Assembly: GCA_030549775.1 (NCBI GenBank)
Contig: CM060180.1
Location: forward strand, 28,902,590-28,966,589
Direction of reading: 5' to 3'
DNA: 64,000 nt
Source of the DNA: Tamarix chinensis
Lineage: Eukaryota; Streptophyta; Magnoliopsida; Caryophyllales; Tamaricaceae
The translations under genes were made by a program, and so were the position numbers. This document shows, piece after piece, positions 14,385-25,339 of this stretch; the first letter of the stretch is position 1, and every line of letters begins with the position of its first letter. The notes under the pieces were generated by a model. The model ran no database searches, was not told the origin of the DNA, and saw only the letters and a program-made list of their open reading frames with translations.

Positions 14385-15650
14385 TGTGATTCTCCCTAAT
14401 AGGAAAATCCACAAGCGTACAGATTTATAGTAGCTATTAAGGTCAATCTCATAGGGACTAAAAGTTAATTACTAAAATTTATATTTTAAACTAGCTAAAA
14501 CAATGAGTAAGGTAAAAGAGAATAAAATTACAAGATTAAATAATAAAAATAAAATAAATAGCTAATCAATTGGAATTAAATATAAAGATGGGCTAAGATT
14601 GGGTTTTCACCATAACTTCGGTACTCAATGATGAATTATTTTAACTATTGATGTTGGTTTAAACTATAAAGATAATTTAGTTTGAATTAATCTAAGCCTC
14701 TTTCGAGGTCTAAAGATCTTGTATAATTAAGCTCAATGCCTAATTTTATGGAATTAATATTAAATTAAACTCATTAACCTTCTTGTTAATCCAGTAAAAT
14801 CCCCAAGAGATATAGCCTACTTTTGTGGTTCAAATTTTCTTCTTAATTTCTAAAGGTTTGGTATCAATTATTACTTTTTGGTCCTTCAATTAATTATCTA
14901 TGATTTATAATTCAATGATCAAGCAAGTCGATATAGGTCAATAACAATAAATTAAGTTTAAAGATTCAAAGTTTCATAAAAAACGTATACTAATTCATCA
15001 TCAGTTACCAAAAAGTTGGGTTATTTCCTAACTCCGGACAAATAATCTACTCTCACGTGATTGAAAATAAAAAATATATATATGAAATAAATATGAAATT
15101 CAATCATACGAAGAAATTTATTAAAGAGAAAAAAGAAATAATCAATCTTTTGATTAAAATCTTCAAGGTAGAGAGTTACAATCCAACATTGTATAAGAAA
15201 TCATTAGTTTTCCTTCAATACTTGAGCTCTAGAACTAGATATTATTTGATAGCTAATAGAAAACTAAACAAAGATCTCCTAAACCCTAAACTAAAATACA
15301 TGTATATAGGTCTTAAAAATATGGAATGAAATAAAGAAGATTCATAAATGTCGTAATCAAACATATTTGTCTTACTTAATTCGTTCTCATTTAGATAGTC
15401 TTTGGTATTATAGTTTTAAATTTTTTGTTCGACCTTAGGTTTAAATGATTCAAGTTGAGTTGGAAATATACTAAAGAGACTTAAAACTTTAGTCTTTTGA
15501 ATTTTTTTCATATTTGCATTTCATTGTACACGTACATTCATTTTCTTCTCAAGCCATGCATTCTAAATCTCGTTGTGGCTTCAAACTCTTATTTAACATC
15601 CACTGATCATCAAATGTTTAAATATTAATCCAATAACTAAAAATAAGAAT
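14385..15650 (-). repeat. Athila-like LTR, left copy, about 55-100 bp short
   Basis: It aligns end to end with 19308-20525. Shared blocks include CCATAGGGA or CATAGGGA near the end, ACCAATGAGT-type runs, the TCAATGATGAATTATTT block, the TTATGGAATTAA block, and the end near GATCATCAAATGTTTAAATA. On the minus strand its first roughly 100 bp, present in the right copy, are replaced by the truncated RT coding sequence. The right boundary is therefore a junction, not a natural LTR end. Confidence 0.8.
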
Positions 15651-15656
15651 AAATTT

Positions 15657-16724
15657 TTACCTTAGTGTAACTGTCCTAGTAGGAACAAATTCATTATTCT
15701 TGTTCTTGACTATGGTTACACCCTTTTTTTTGGAAAATGCGTGGATTGGGCTAAGCCATTCACTATCTAAGATAAGATAAATTACCCCAACATCTACTAG
15801 CTTAAGCACCTCCTTTTTAACCACTTCCTTCTTGTTAGGATTTAATATATGTTGGTGTGCTATAAAGGGTCTGTCATCATCTTCCATGATAATTCTATGC
15901 ATGCAAGTTGATGTGTTGATTTCTTTATTATCATCCATGGTGTATCCTATGATCTTATGCTTCATAAGTGTTCTAAGTAACTTATCTGTTTCATTTTCAT
16001 TCAAACATGCATTCACAATCATAGGATAAGTAGAGTTAGAGCTAAAAAATTCATACCTTAAAGAGGATGGGAGGGGTTTTAGTTCTACCTTTAGTACTTT
16101 ATCATCTTCACAAGTATAACTTTTTTGCTCTAACTTCAGACTTTCAAACTTTACATTTTGAATTTGAGTTGTTGAGGTTGATTCTGAATATTGAGCACAT
16201 ATGGCTACCTTGGGGTATTTATAATTATTAATCATCACTTACCAAACACTTCTCGAGTGGATCAACTAAGTAATGGTTTGTAAATTTCTCAAGCGTATAC
16301 TTATCAATCACGTAGACCCTGTAACAAACCTTATCAATTAGAGAGAGTTTCATAACTTTATTTAAATCAAACTCTACCTACTCTCCTCCAATATTTAGGG
16401 AGACCTTTCCATTTCTAACATCGATTAGAGCACTTGTAGTAGTAATGAAATGTCTTTATAGTATAATTGGAATGTTAGAGTCCTCTATTTCTAAAATAAT
16501 GAAATCAACTAGAATAAAGAACTTACCGACCTAAATTGGCACAACTTCATGTATACCTACCGGATATTTTATCAATCAATTGCCTAATTTGAGTGATATT
16601 GTGGTTGGCTTCAAATCACCTATACCATACTTCTTACAAACAGGCATTAGCATCAAGCTTACGCTTGCACCTAAATCACACAAAATCATGGCTAATAGAG
16701 ACATTACCAATAACAGGAGGAATA
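15657..16724 (-). pseudogene. Athila-like pol fragment: protease and start of reverse transcriptase
   Basis: A minus-strand open frame at 16238-15657 (193 codons) reads through the RT lead-in: RPFIAHQHILNPNKKEV, then LKLVDVGVIYLILDSEWLSP, then NKNNEFVPTRTVT. Functional copies would continue into the RT core (the GW-x-CIDYRKLN region), but here two codons and a stop follow as the sequence enters the LTR. Upstream, at about 16724-16576, is the protease region with ILCDLGASVSLM (active-site D-L-G-A in place of the usual D-S/T-G-A) and DLKPTTISLKL. Several stops separate the two parts, so it cannot encode a working protein. Confidence 0.85.
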
Positions 16725-16729
16725 GAAAA

Positions 16730-17022
16730 TGTAACACCTCGAGTCGACACGACCACACAGGGGCTACCTTGAAGTGCTTTCGGATTGATCGGCTGGCCCC
16801 ACAGATCAACACAAGTCCTTTCAGTGCGTTTTGTCCTCACTCACGCACTTTCCGAAAAAATTTCAGAACTTCCCAGAAGGTCACCCATCCTAAAATTGCT
16901 CCACGACCAGCACACTTAACTGTGGAGTTCTTAGAATGGAATCACCAAAAGGATGGTATACCATGTTGATATAAGTAGCCAAATCAATCCTTATAACACT
17001 CCGCTCAATTTGGGGTATTACA
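16730..17022. mobile_element. Cassandra TRIM solo LTR carrying a 5S rRNA-derived segment
   Basis: The element begins TGTAACACCTCGAG and ends GGGGTATTACA. It is flanked by a perfect 5-bp duplication GAAAA (16725-16729 and 17023-17027). Positions of about 16868-16960, read on the minus strand, match plant 5S rRNA. They include AGTTAAGTGTGC (box A-like), the GGATGGGTGACC core and CTGGGAAGT (box C-like). LTRs bearing 5S sequence are the hallmark of Cassandra terminal-repeat retrotransposons in miniature. No second LTR, PBS or interior is present, so this is a solo LTR left by recombination. It interrupts the Athila-like protease region and is therefore younger than that insertion. The overlapping 129-codon plus-strand frame is chance. 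Confidence 0.92.
16868..16960 (-). other. 5S rRNA-like segment inside the Cassandra LTR
   Basis: About 93 bp resemble the 3' two-thirds of plant 5S rRNA on the minus strand, with many substitutions in the loop regions. The internal control region (box A, intermediate element with GGATGGG, and box C) is well kept. It is not a true 5S gene: the 5' part is altered and the segment lies within an LTR. Confidence 0.8.
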
Positions 17023-17029
17023 GAAAATG

Positions 17030-18700
17030 AATCAGGATCCATTAGTTTTTGAAGCAACTTATTTTGAATTATAGCACAATAATCCTCAGTAAGGGTCGCA
17101 GTCTCAGATTCTTATAACTTCCTTTTATTAGAGAGGATCTCTTTCAAAAACTTTCCATAAGAAGGCATTTGAGAAATAACCTCAATGAATGGGATATTAA
17201 TGTGTAATTTTTTTTTTCAAAATCACCAAAAAATTTCCAAATTGCTTTTCTAACTTAGCCTTGTTTAACCTTTGGGGAAAGGGTAGAGGAGGCTAATAAG
17301 GAGCAGGAGGCACATATTGATTAACTTTTTATTCTTTCTAAATTTGAGTCTCATTATCCTCATCTATCATTTTTTTTACTTTTTCTTCATGATTACCATA
17401 TATCCATCGTTTTCCTTCATTCATGTTCCCGTATTATTTTCCACTGTTAAGGGGTATAGAATTCACATAATCTTTGGAATTCATCTCGAATTGTCCATGT
17501 AGTATATCTGAAGACCTAAAGGAAGGGCTAGCATTTTTTGCCAATTGAGTCATTTGTGTCTCTAACATCTTGTTATGCGTAATTAGGGAATCCATCTTAG
17601 AGGCTAATGGTTTTATTACCTTATTAGTAGGTCATTGTTGTTTCTTAAATCTTTGTTCAATTTTGATTAAGCCATCACAATTTTTTCCATCATATTTTCC
17701 AAATTAAACCTTTGAGGAGGAGGATTTGGTTGAGGGGCATAAAAAATAGGAGGGGCAAAATTAGATGCGGGCATTGGATTTAGAGGTGGATTTTTGTAAG
17801 ATAAATTTGGACGATTTCTTCACACTAGATTATAGGTGTTGGAGAATGGATCTCCCTTATGATTAAAATTATTAAGATAGTTAACCTGTTCATTATCAGA
17901 AGTATCAGGGTACAAGGGTTTCCTAATTGACATTTTAGTGCAAAGTGACCCACATAACCACAATTTTCACATGTTGTTGTTGAAGTAAATGCCACATAAT
18001 TGATACTCAAGCTTTCAAATTTTTTAAATAGAGCAAAAAATTTAGAGGATATATGATCTAAGGCATCAATGTCATACGTTCCGCCTTTTGATGTCCAAGC
18101 ACGCTCACTGCCAATTGATAGTGATTTTGATCCATGTCTTCAATGAGAGTGTATGCGTCATCTATTATTTTGTTCATTAGAGCTCTTCCTGTAGTAGCAT
18201 CAATAGTCATAAAAGTATTGTAAGTAAGATTGTTTTAGAAGGTGTAAAAAATAAGTCACTTATCTAACCCATGGTGAGGGAACATCCTCAATAATTCCTT
18301 ATAGTGGTCCTAAGCTTCATAGAGTGATTTTACTTCCTTTTGTGCAAATTTTGTGAAACAATTCCTCTTTTTATTTTTATTTTTTACTCAAGATAAAATA
18401 CTTTGCTATGAATGCCCTAGACAACTAATCCCAGGTGGTGATGGACCCGGTTAGTAATGAATACAACCAAGACCTAACATTATCCTCTAGAGAGAACAAA
18501 AATAATCTGAGTTGAATAGCATCATTGATCCTTCATTAAGCTTCAAGGTGTCAAAATACTCCAAGAAAATTGATAGGTGGAGATTTGGGTCTTTAGTAAA
18601 GCCTCCTCCAAATTGATTCTTCCAAACCATCAAAAGTAATGATGGTTTCAACTCGAAGTTATTATCTTCAACAGTGGGTCATGTAATTCTCAAGTGTGTA
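17030..18700 (-). pseudogene. Athila-like gag remnant with zinc knuckle
   Basis: Translated on the minus strand with frame shifts, the stretch shows gag motifs: FGGGFTKDPNLHLSIFLEYF at about 18640-18540, then KSLYEAWDHYKELLRMFPHH near 18330-18270, and TFYNNLTYNTFMTIDATTGR at about 18240-18185. A CX2CX4HX4C zinc knuckle (CENCGYVGHFALKC) lies at 17971-17930. Stops and frameshifts occur throughout. The gag would normally package the element RNA. Confidence 0.8.
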
Positions 18701-18820
18701 TCTTGACCATTTGGGGAAGCAAAATTCTTAAGAAGTTGATAATGATCACCCATCATAGCTTATTATACCTTCTTGTGTTTGAAATAGTAAATGATATTTT
18801 AGGAACATTCTCATCGTATA

Positions 18821-19180
18821 CTTCTGGTCGAGCTAGAGCACAAGGCGTATTGGACTATCAAGCTACTCAACTTTGATATGAAGACTATTGGTGAGATAAG
18901 AAAGCTTCAACTTCATGAGTTATATGAACTATGATTAGAATCCTATGAGAATGCCATAATTTATGAAGAAAGGACTAAACAATGGCATGATAAAAATGTT
19001 CTTCGAAAAGAGTTTAATCAAGGAGATATGGTGTTACTTTTCAACTCTCGTTTGAAGCTTTCTATGTGCAAGCTCAATTCTAGATGGTCCGGACCTTTTA
19101 AAATTTGTGAGGTCTTTCTTAGTGTAGCTGCTAAAGTGTGGAGCGAAACAACGAGTTCTTTAAAGGTGAATGGGCAATGA
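18821..19180 (+). pseudogene. Athila-like integrase C-terminal fragment, inverted
   Basis: A 120-codon stretch on the plus strand reads LLVELEHKAYWTIKLLNFDM, then YENAIIYEERTKQWHDKNV, then GDMVLLFNSRLKL, RWSGPFKICEVF and SLKVNGQ before a stop. It has a single internal TGA (after HELYEL). This is the conserved end of pol in Athila-type elements. The following non-coding motif with GTCGAGCTCATGGCC and GAGCGCTT matches the usual sequence just after pol in such elements. Its strand is opposite to the adjacent gag and LTRs, so it has been inverted or belongs to a second copy. Confidence 0.85.
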
Positions 19181-19307
19181 TTAGAGCTCTATATTGTAGG
19201 GGGGAAGGCGAAAAATGGGTCAGTTATAACCTTTCCAATCCCCCTTCATCAGATAATTGAGTGCAATAGGAGTCGAGCTCATGGCCATAAATGAGCGCTT
19301 ATAAACT

Positions 19308-19445
19308 TGACAGAAAAATTCACAAGCACACGGATTCTTAGTATTTATCAAGGTTGATCCCATAGGGAATAAGGGTTAATTACCAAAATTTATGTTTTCG
19401 CCTAGCTAAACCAATGAGTAAAGTAAAAGATAATATAATTGCAAG

Positions 19446-19481
<36 letters not shown>

Positions 19482-20626
19482 TCTAATCATGTAGAATTTA
19501 ATATAATGAAAGGGCATGATTTTTTTTTACCATAACTTTTGTGCTCAATGATGAATTATTTCAGCTCTCGGTGTTAATTTAAACTAAAAAGGTAAATTAA
19601 TCTAAATCAATCTAAAGCTTATTTAAGCTCTAAATATCATATCTAATTAAACTCAGTTGCCTACTTTTATGGAATTAAGATTAGATTAAACCCATTAAGC
19701 TTATTACTAATCTAATAGAATCCCCAAGGAAACTAGCATGTTTTCCTAGTTTGAATTCCTTCCTTAGTTTATAGAGTTAAGGTATTAATTTTCACCTTTT
19801 GGTCCTTTAATTAATAACCTATGATTGGTAATTCAGTAATCAAGCAAGTCAACAAAGGTCAATAGCAAGAAATTAAGTTTAAAGATTCAAACTTTCACAC
19901 ATGATTGGAAATAAAGAACATATAAAAAAATATGCAATGGAATCATAAGAAGGAATTAATTAAAGATAAAAAAAGAAAAGAATCGGTCTTTTGATTAAAA
20001 TCTTCAAGGCATAAAGTTGCAATCCAATATTACATAAGAAATTCTTCACTTTCCTCTAATACTTGAATTCTAGATCTAGATATTATTTTGTGCATATGAG
20101 AAAGATAAAAAGATATCCCTTAAACCATAAGATAAATTACATATATATAGGTCTTAAAAATCTGGAATGAAATAAATCAGTTTCATAAATGGCATAATCA
20201 AACCATATGTGTGACACGTGTTGTCTTACTTAATTCGTAATCGTTTGGACAATCTTTGGTACTTTGGCTTTAACTTTCTATTACAACCTTATCGTGACAT
20301 GATTCAAGTTGTGTTGTAAATATACTGAAGATACCTACAAATTTTGTATTTTAAGTTTTTTCAGATTCATATTGCATCATGGTTGAAATTTTAGTTCTTT
20401 ATACATGTGCATCTATTTTCTTCTCAAACCATGCATTCTAAATCTTGTTGTGGCTCCAAAGTCTTGTTTAAATTCCAAAGATCGTCAAATATTTCAATAT
20501 TAAGCCAATACCACACAAAAGAATATAAATCAAAGTAGTATCCTCGATCTGAAAACGAAGTATGCATCAAATACCTATAAATCAAGTTTGACACACTAAG
20601 ATAATACATATTTTAAGTATTTATCA
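19308..20626 (-). repeat. Athila-like LTR, right copy, about 1.32 kb
   Basis: On the minus strand it starts TGATAAATACTTAAAATATG directly after AGGGGG and ends CTGTCA. It aligns to 14385-15650 but is complete at its start. An (AAT)n run of about 12 units lies at 19450-19485. No PBS follows its end on the minus strand; instead the inverted integrase fragment begins, which confirms a rearranged junction. Confidence 0.8.
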
Positions 20627-21133
20627 CCCCCTAAAAATTTTGGATTTTTGGTGGGTGGATGGGTAAGGACCAAGAATTGTCGTAGGTGATCTCCTTTATC
20701 CACTATATATCTCTTCATTTATAATGTATACTAATGGGACAACCTTTCTACCTAGATCCGGAGTAAATATCAAACCATTGAAATTAACTCAACATCCAAT
20801 CTTTTGAATTTATAAAGGTTAACCATTATTGGCAAGTCGAGCATCAATTGTACTCAAGCATAAAACTTTGTACTTTTGTGTCAAAGGAAGATAAAACTCT
20901 CTTTATGGTCCAAACACTCAATTGTATGTTATAGATGTCAAATTCGGAATCTTCAATTCATGGAGCATGGAAAAACAACTCACTTATGCCCAAAAGCTTA
21001 ATAAGTTTCCTTGAATCTTTTAGGTTTGAAGAGAAATGAAACCTAGATAATTGAAATTAGAAAGCCAACAAAATGATCATATATAGAGACTAAACTTTAG
21101 GCAAATCACTTTAATGACAATGGGTGCCTTTGT
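20627..21133. other. Non-coding flank, possibly Athila 3' untranslated interior
   Basis: About 500 bp without a coding frame. It begins with the purine run AGGGGG (minus strand) that abuts the right LTR. This is the position of a polypurine tract, so part of this stretch may be the 3' interior of an older element copy. No protein motif was seen. Confidence 0.35.
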
Positions 21134-21558
21134 TAGGGATGACAATTCTCTCTACGGGTTTTAGGTTTTGTTAAGGATTTCTCATTTAGGTTCGGAGGAG
21201 ATTTTGGAGATAATATTTGGGGATTTTTATAAGAATAAGGTGGGTATGGATTTAGGGTCCCCATCCCTCAACCTGCTTGGAATATTATTACATATAATTT
21301 GTGTATATATAGATTCTAAATTAAATGCTTGATGTGAAAAAATTGGAATTAGGTATCCGAGATGGGGTCAATTTTTGAGTATTGGGTCAAATTTTAAGCT
21401 TGAAGAATGGATCAAGGATCAAGTTGAGTATGCAAATTTGTCCCTAGTGGGGATCGATCATAATGAGGAAAAGTAGGGATCGAGGAGAGTTTGAGATTAT
21501 TGATTTATTGGGGTCGGGTATGAGGATGGATCCCTAACCCACCCCATTGACATCCCTA
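21134..21558. mobile_element. Non-autonomous hAT-type element (MITE), 425 bp
   Basis: The terminal inverted repeats are TAGGGATGACAATTCTC on the left and TAGGGATGTCAATGGGG (complement of the right end). Flanking 8-bp duplications are GCCTTTGT (21126-21133) and GCTTTTGT (21559-21566), one mismatch apart. The interior resembles the MITE at 11387-12078 in its motifs around GGGATCGA and GGTCGGGTATGAGGATGG. It has no coding capacity. Confidence 0.85.
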
Positions 21559-21867
21559 GCTTTTGTCCATGATAGTTCTATTCATCAAAAACCTAATTGA
21601 ACTATCAAATGGCCATAGTGGTGAATATACTTAGAGGCCTAGTTCAAAATGTTGTTGGGGCAATGTTTTGGGGATACTTGGAGAATTTCCTCAAATTAAG
21701 GGTTTAGACTGAATGGGAGGAAGATAATGACGTTTATTTTGTAGAATGTGAACAACGTAATTCCAAACATGGTGTATGCGGTTAAATTCTTATAATATTA
21801 AGAATCAATGGATTCAAAATTTAAAGTAAATCATTTCCCTTGTGTTATATGTTCAAATGAGTTATTT

Positions 21868-24432
21868 CACTATGAGAAAAAGGGTAAACACCGATAATTT
21901 TAATACTCACGATAAATAATTGTTGGTGATAAGACTTAACTCTAACAAATATTTGTTGGTATTAAACATGAGCATGAATCTATTTGTTATTGAGAAAAAT
22001 AATAGGTAATTATTAATATCAATGATATTATCATCAATATTAAGTGGTGCCAAAAATTTTCCTTAACATTTTTCCTAAAAAACTCAGTGAAAATGTATGT
22101 GGATGATAAATGCATAATACCAACAATATTATTGTTGGTGAAATTACCACCAAATAATGGGGAGTAAATATCAAGTACTCAATATCGATGATATGTTTCT
22201 TGATAATAAAAATTTTGCACTTTTCTAAAGTCAAACGAAAATGACATCATGTAATTTATGGGTTTAATACCAACGATTCATGGCTTATTACCGACGATCT
22301 AGATCTTTGGTATTAAAGGATGGTTATAACCCATTTGCAAACCCTAGCCCATCATTTTCCTACTTTGTCTTCAATTCTTGTCATCTGTCTAGCTGTCTAT
22401 TTTATCCTCGAACCTTTCCACCATCTTTTCTACTTCTCCTTCAACTTTCTCTTCCATGATTTCTTCTTTCCACCATTTTCAAGGTTTATTTTATTATTAA
22501 TTTATTTTTTATGTATTTTTGGTATGAAATTACCTAATTGTTAAATTGTATGTGGAACCACTAGTGCCCAGAGCACCACAAAGTTTGTTGCAAATTTTTA
22601 AATATTGTTAGTACTTTCAAACTAATACGTTAAATGCTATCGTGCATATGGTAAATATTTTACCAGGTGTATTAGAAATAAGATTATGACAAAGATACTA
22701 TTATGTTATAAGAGGTGGTTACATATCCCTCTTGAGTATAAGGTAAATATTCTCCCCAAAGGTGAGGTAAGAATTTTTTTATTACCTTTTATAATTAAGT
22801 AATCAAATCCAAAATATGTAATTTATCACGTATGCTTGTGTATATGTGTAGATATATTTTGATTTAGTTCAATGGAAGGTAAATCCAGCATGGTTTGGGA
22901 TTCAATTAGGTCTCAATAAAATGATAATTGATGGATACAAATATCATAAAAGTGATCATAAAAATGATTAGCAAGAAGATAATAATTATAGGCCTTTTTG
23001 TGAGTCAGACGTATGTCAAAGGTGTATCGATCTATGTAATTTAGATGGCACAAAGGTAATATTCAATTTTGGTATTCAAATTGAATAAAATTGCATATAA
23101 ATAATATGAATAAATTAATTTTTTATTGGTGAAGATTTTGGAAGAAAAAAAAATATTGTAAATAGGGCAAAACAAATCACTCTCTGGTCATAATACATAG
23201 TCATTGTCATAGTATAATTACAAGAATTTATTTGAATTTTGATTCTTTTTTTTTCATTATTAATCTATTAATTTTTCTCTTAAAATTATATACACCAATC
23301 TAAAAAAATTACTTGTGGTTGAGACCTATAAAGAAATGTATTTTAATAATAACAAATGATCCACTTTGCAGACCTAGGAGAATTATTTATACCATTTATG
23401 TGTAATTAATTACAATATTTGTAATACTCTTTATAATATATGTCCAACTTTTATTTACGTATACATAACAAAATATTTAAAAAATAGAAGGAAACTTGTT
23501 ATAGATGAGGGTTATTGCGAACGATTGTGCACCTCCAAAAGTTGATGAAAAAAATACTTGATGACATCTTAGGTAGTCATCCATGATATAGAAAATGTTT
23601 GGGATGAAGGCTTGTAGACTAGGGGTCAAGTCATGATAGTTGATTCTTGAATGGGTTAGATGTAAACTAATCCACTATGAGATCAATAATGGAAATCTCG
23701 AGTAGAGCAAAGTTAAAAATAAATGAATGAGCTTCTAGCTAAACAACATACAATATTTGAGCATCAAGAGGAAGATTTACAACAAATAAGGACTTTTAGG
23801 GCTAAATGAACTTAAGGTCCTCTGCCTCTACCATCAAATGAAGATGAAGATGAAAATATTTTTTAGGTTTTATGTTAGTATTGAAAAGTTAAATGCAATA
23901 ATATTATGCTTATTTTGTAAATTACATTTTTACAACAACAATTTGCTTTAAAATGTTATATATATTAGGAAATATTTATAAATTTTTATTTTATATAATA
24001 TATTTATATTATCATTTCACATATTACATTTTTTGTATAAAAAAAAACTACCATGAACAAAATCATCGGTACGAAGTTTTTTCAAAAATTTTATTGCCCA
24101 AAAATTATCAACAACAAACTTATTGCCAAGAATAAAATCATTGTTAGTAAGGTTTTTTTTAATTCAAATAACTTCAAATTTAAAATTTATATCGTCGGTA
24201 ATAAGAATGTCAAAAATAATTTTTTAGCTAATTTATATTTTCATATCATCTGTTATAAGCTTAATTTTGATGAACATATTGTAAGTGTTGTACCTTATTA
24301 ACAACAATTATAAAATCGTCGATAAAAAACTTACTGTCATACCGAACCACTTGTAGTGATGATTTAATACCAATAAACATTTTCTTGATACCAATGTTTT
24401 ATATCGTTGCTATTTTCCTTATTCGTGTAGTG
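21868..24432. mobile_element. CACTA (En/Spm-type) element, 2.57 kb, probably non-autonomous
   Basis: The left end is CACTATGAGAAAAAGGG; the complement of the right end is CACTACACGAATAAGG. The ends are flanked by the 3-bp duplication TTT (21865-21867 and 24433-24435). Subterminal regions hold repeats of both strands around ACCAACGAT, ACCGACGAT and ATTGTTGGT, as is typical of CACTA elements. Around 23,690-23,860 a plus-strand stretch reads LLAKQHTIFEHQEEDLQQ and ends in an acidic tail, like the coiled-coil C-terminus of a CACTA-encoded protein. The TNPD-type transposase is absent. Confidence 0.82.
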
Positions 24433-24612
24433 TTTTGTTCTCCTTCGTTGTAGCCACTTTCTCTAATGGATTTTAATGGTGTGGCAAATCTCTTCCTCCA
24501 TTGCACCACCAGTATTCAAGTACGACAAATTAGATGCCTCTATTAACAGCTTCAATCTGACACACAAGATTGGAGGAAGAGGGTTTAAACATGTGTGTTG
24601 TTGGAATACCAA
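24433..24612. other. Short target segment between the CACTA element and long solo LTR A
   Basis: About 180 bp that appears to be the pre-existing target DNA of LTR A; it continues at 29956. The composition is gene-like, but no family was recognised when the two sides were joined across the insertion. Confidence 0.4.
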
Positions 24613-25339
24613 TGTAACACCCCTAAAATTTACTACTAAAAAATTTCGTTTAATGAAAAGGTTTAACAGAACTGAAATAACAAAACTGTGAATTCTGGGG
24701 ATATTACTACCACACTTAGTACCAGATCGGTTCACTCCTACCATTCCAGTATCAAGTGCTAAGGCTGAAGAGAATTATCACCAAACACAAGTTAATACTT
24801 AAAACAAGATTTTATAAAAGAACTGAATTTTTCACCATACAAAAATCATAGTGTAGTTAAACTTAAAAGAGTTGCAATCCAATTAGTAAGTAATTAAAGT
24901 TTCTAAAGACAAAAAATACCGTACGATAGAACAGAACTAAAATAAAATGATACGGGGTAAAATGAAATGAAAGATAGAATCCAGTCAGGTCACTCTCGAT
25001 CTCCAGGCCAAGTCTAGACTCAACTCTCAGCCCCTTCTGATGCCTCGTAAGTGTTGTAGGTATCAAAGATAACATCTCCTACTTACACAAACTCAGGTGG
25101 GCCCTCTACTCGTGGGAATGAGCAGCACCCATAAAACGGGTGGTCAATACGCTATGTATCGAGTAAGGTAACTATATGGGTAAGACTAGTAAGAAGCACA
25201 CAAGTAAGGTCATGTAAGAAGATAAACATGTAAGGCGTACAAGATAATAATTCAGATTTACAAGATCAGGCTAGACTTATACTAATAATTTATCTTATAC
25301 ATCTTTTATATTAATTCCATGTGAGTACGGAAACCCCAC

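Larger units (their letters stand above)
14385..20626 (-). mobile_element. Rearranged Ty3/gypsy retrotransposon, Athila-like, LTR-flanked
   Basis: Two similar LTR copies in the same orientation flank a defective interior. Read on the minus strand the order is LTR (20626-19308), an inverted integrase-end fragment (18821-19180, coding on plus), gag remnant with zinc knuckle, protease region interrupted by a Cassandra solo LTR, the start of reverse transcriptase, and a second LTR truncated at its start. Reverse transcriptase stops right after the VPTRTVT motif, and most of RT, RNase H and integrase is missing. The protein motifs fit the Athila lineage. The six-base purine run AGGGGG just upstream of the right LTR on the minus strand looks like a polypurine tract. 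This suggests the right LTR may once have been the 3' LTR of another copy lying to its right. Confidence 0.8.

Noticed and set aside
16868..16960. A genuine 5S rRNA gene
   Set aside because: The 5' third does not match, loops are substituted and the segment lies within TG...CA ends flanked by a GAAAA duplication, so it belongs to Cassandra.
16580..16969. 129-codon plus-strand frame
   Set aside because: It is an antisense reading of Athila protease joined to the Cassandra LTR and its 5S-like segment.
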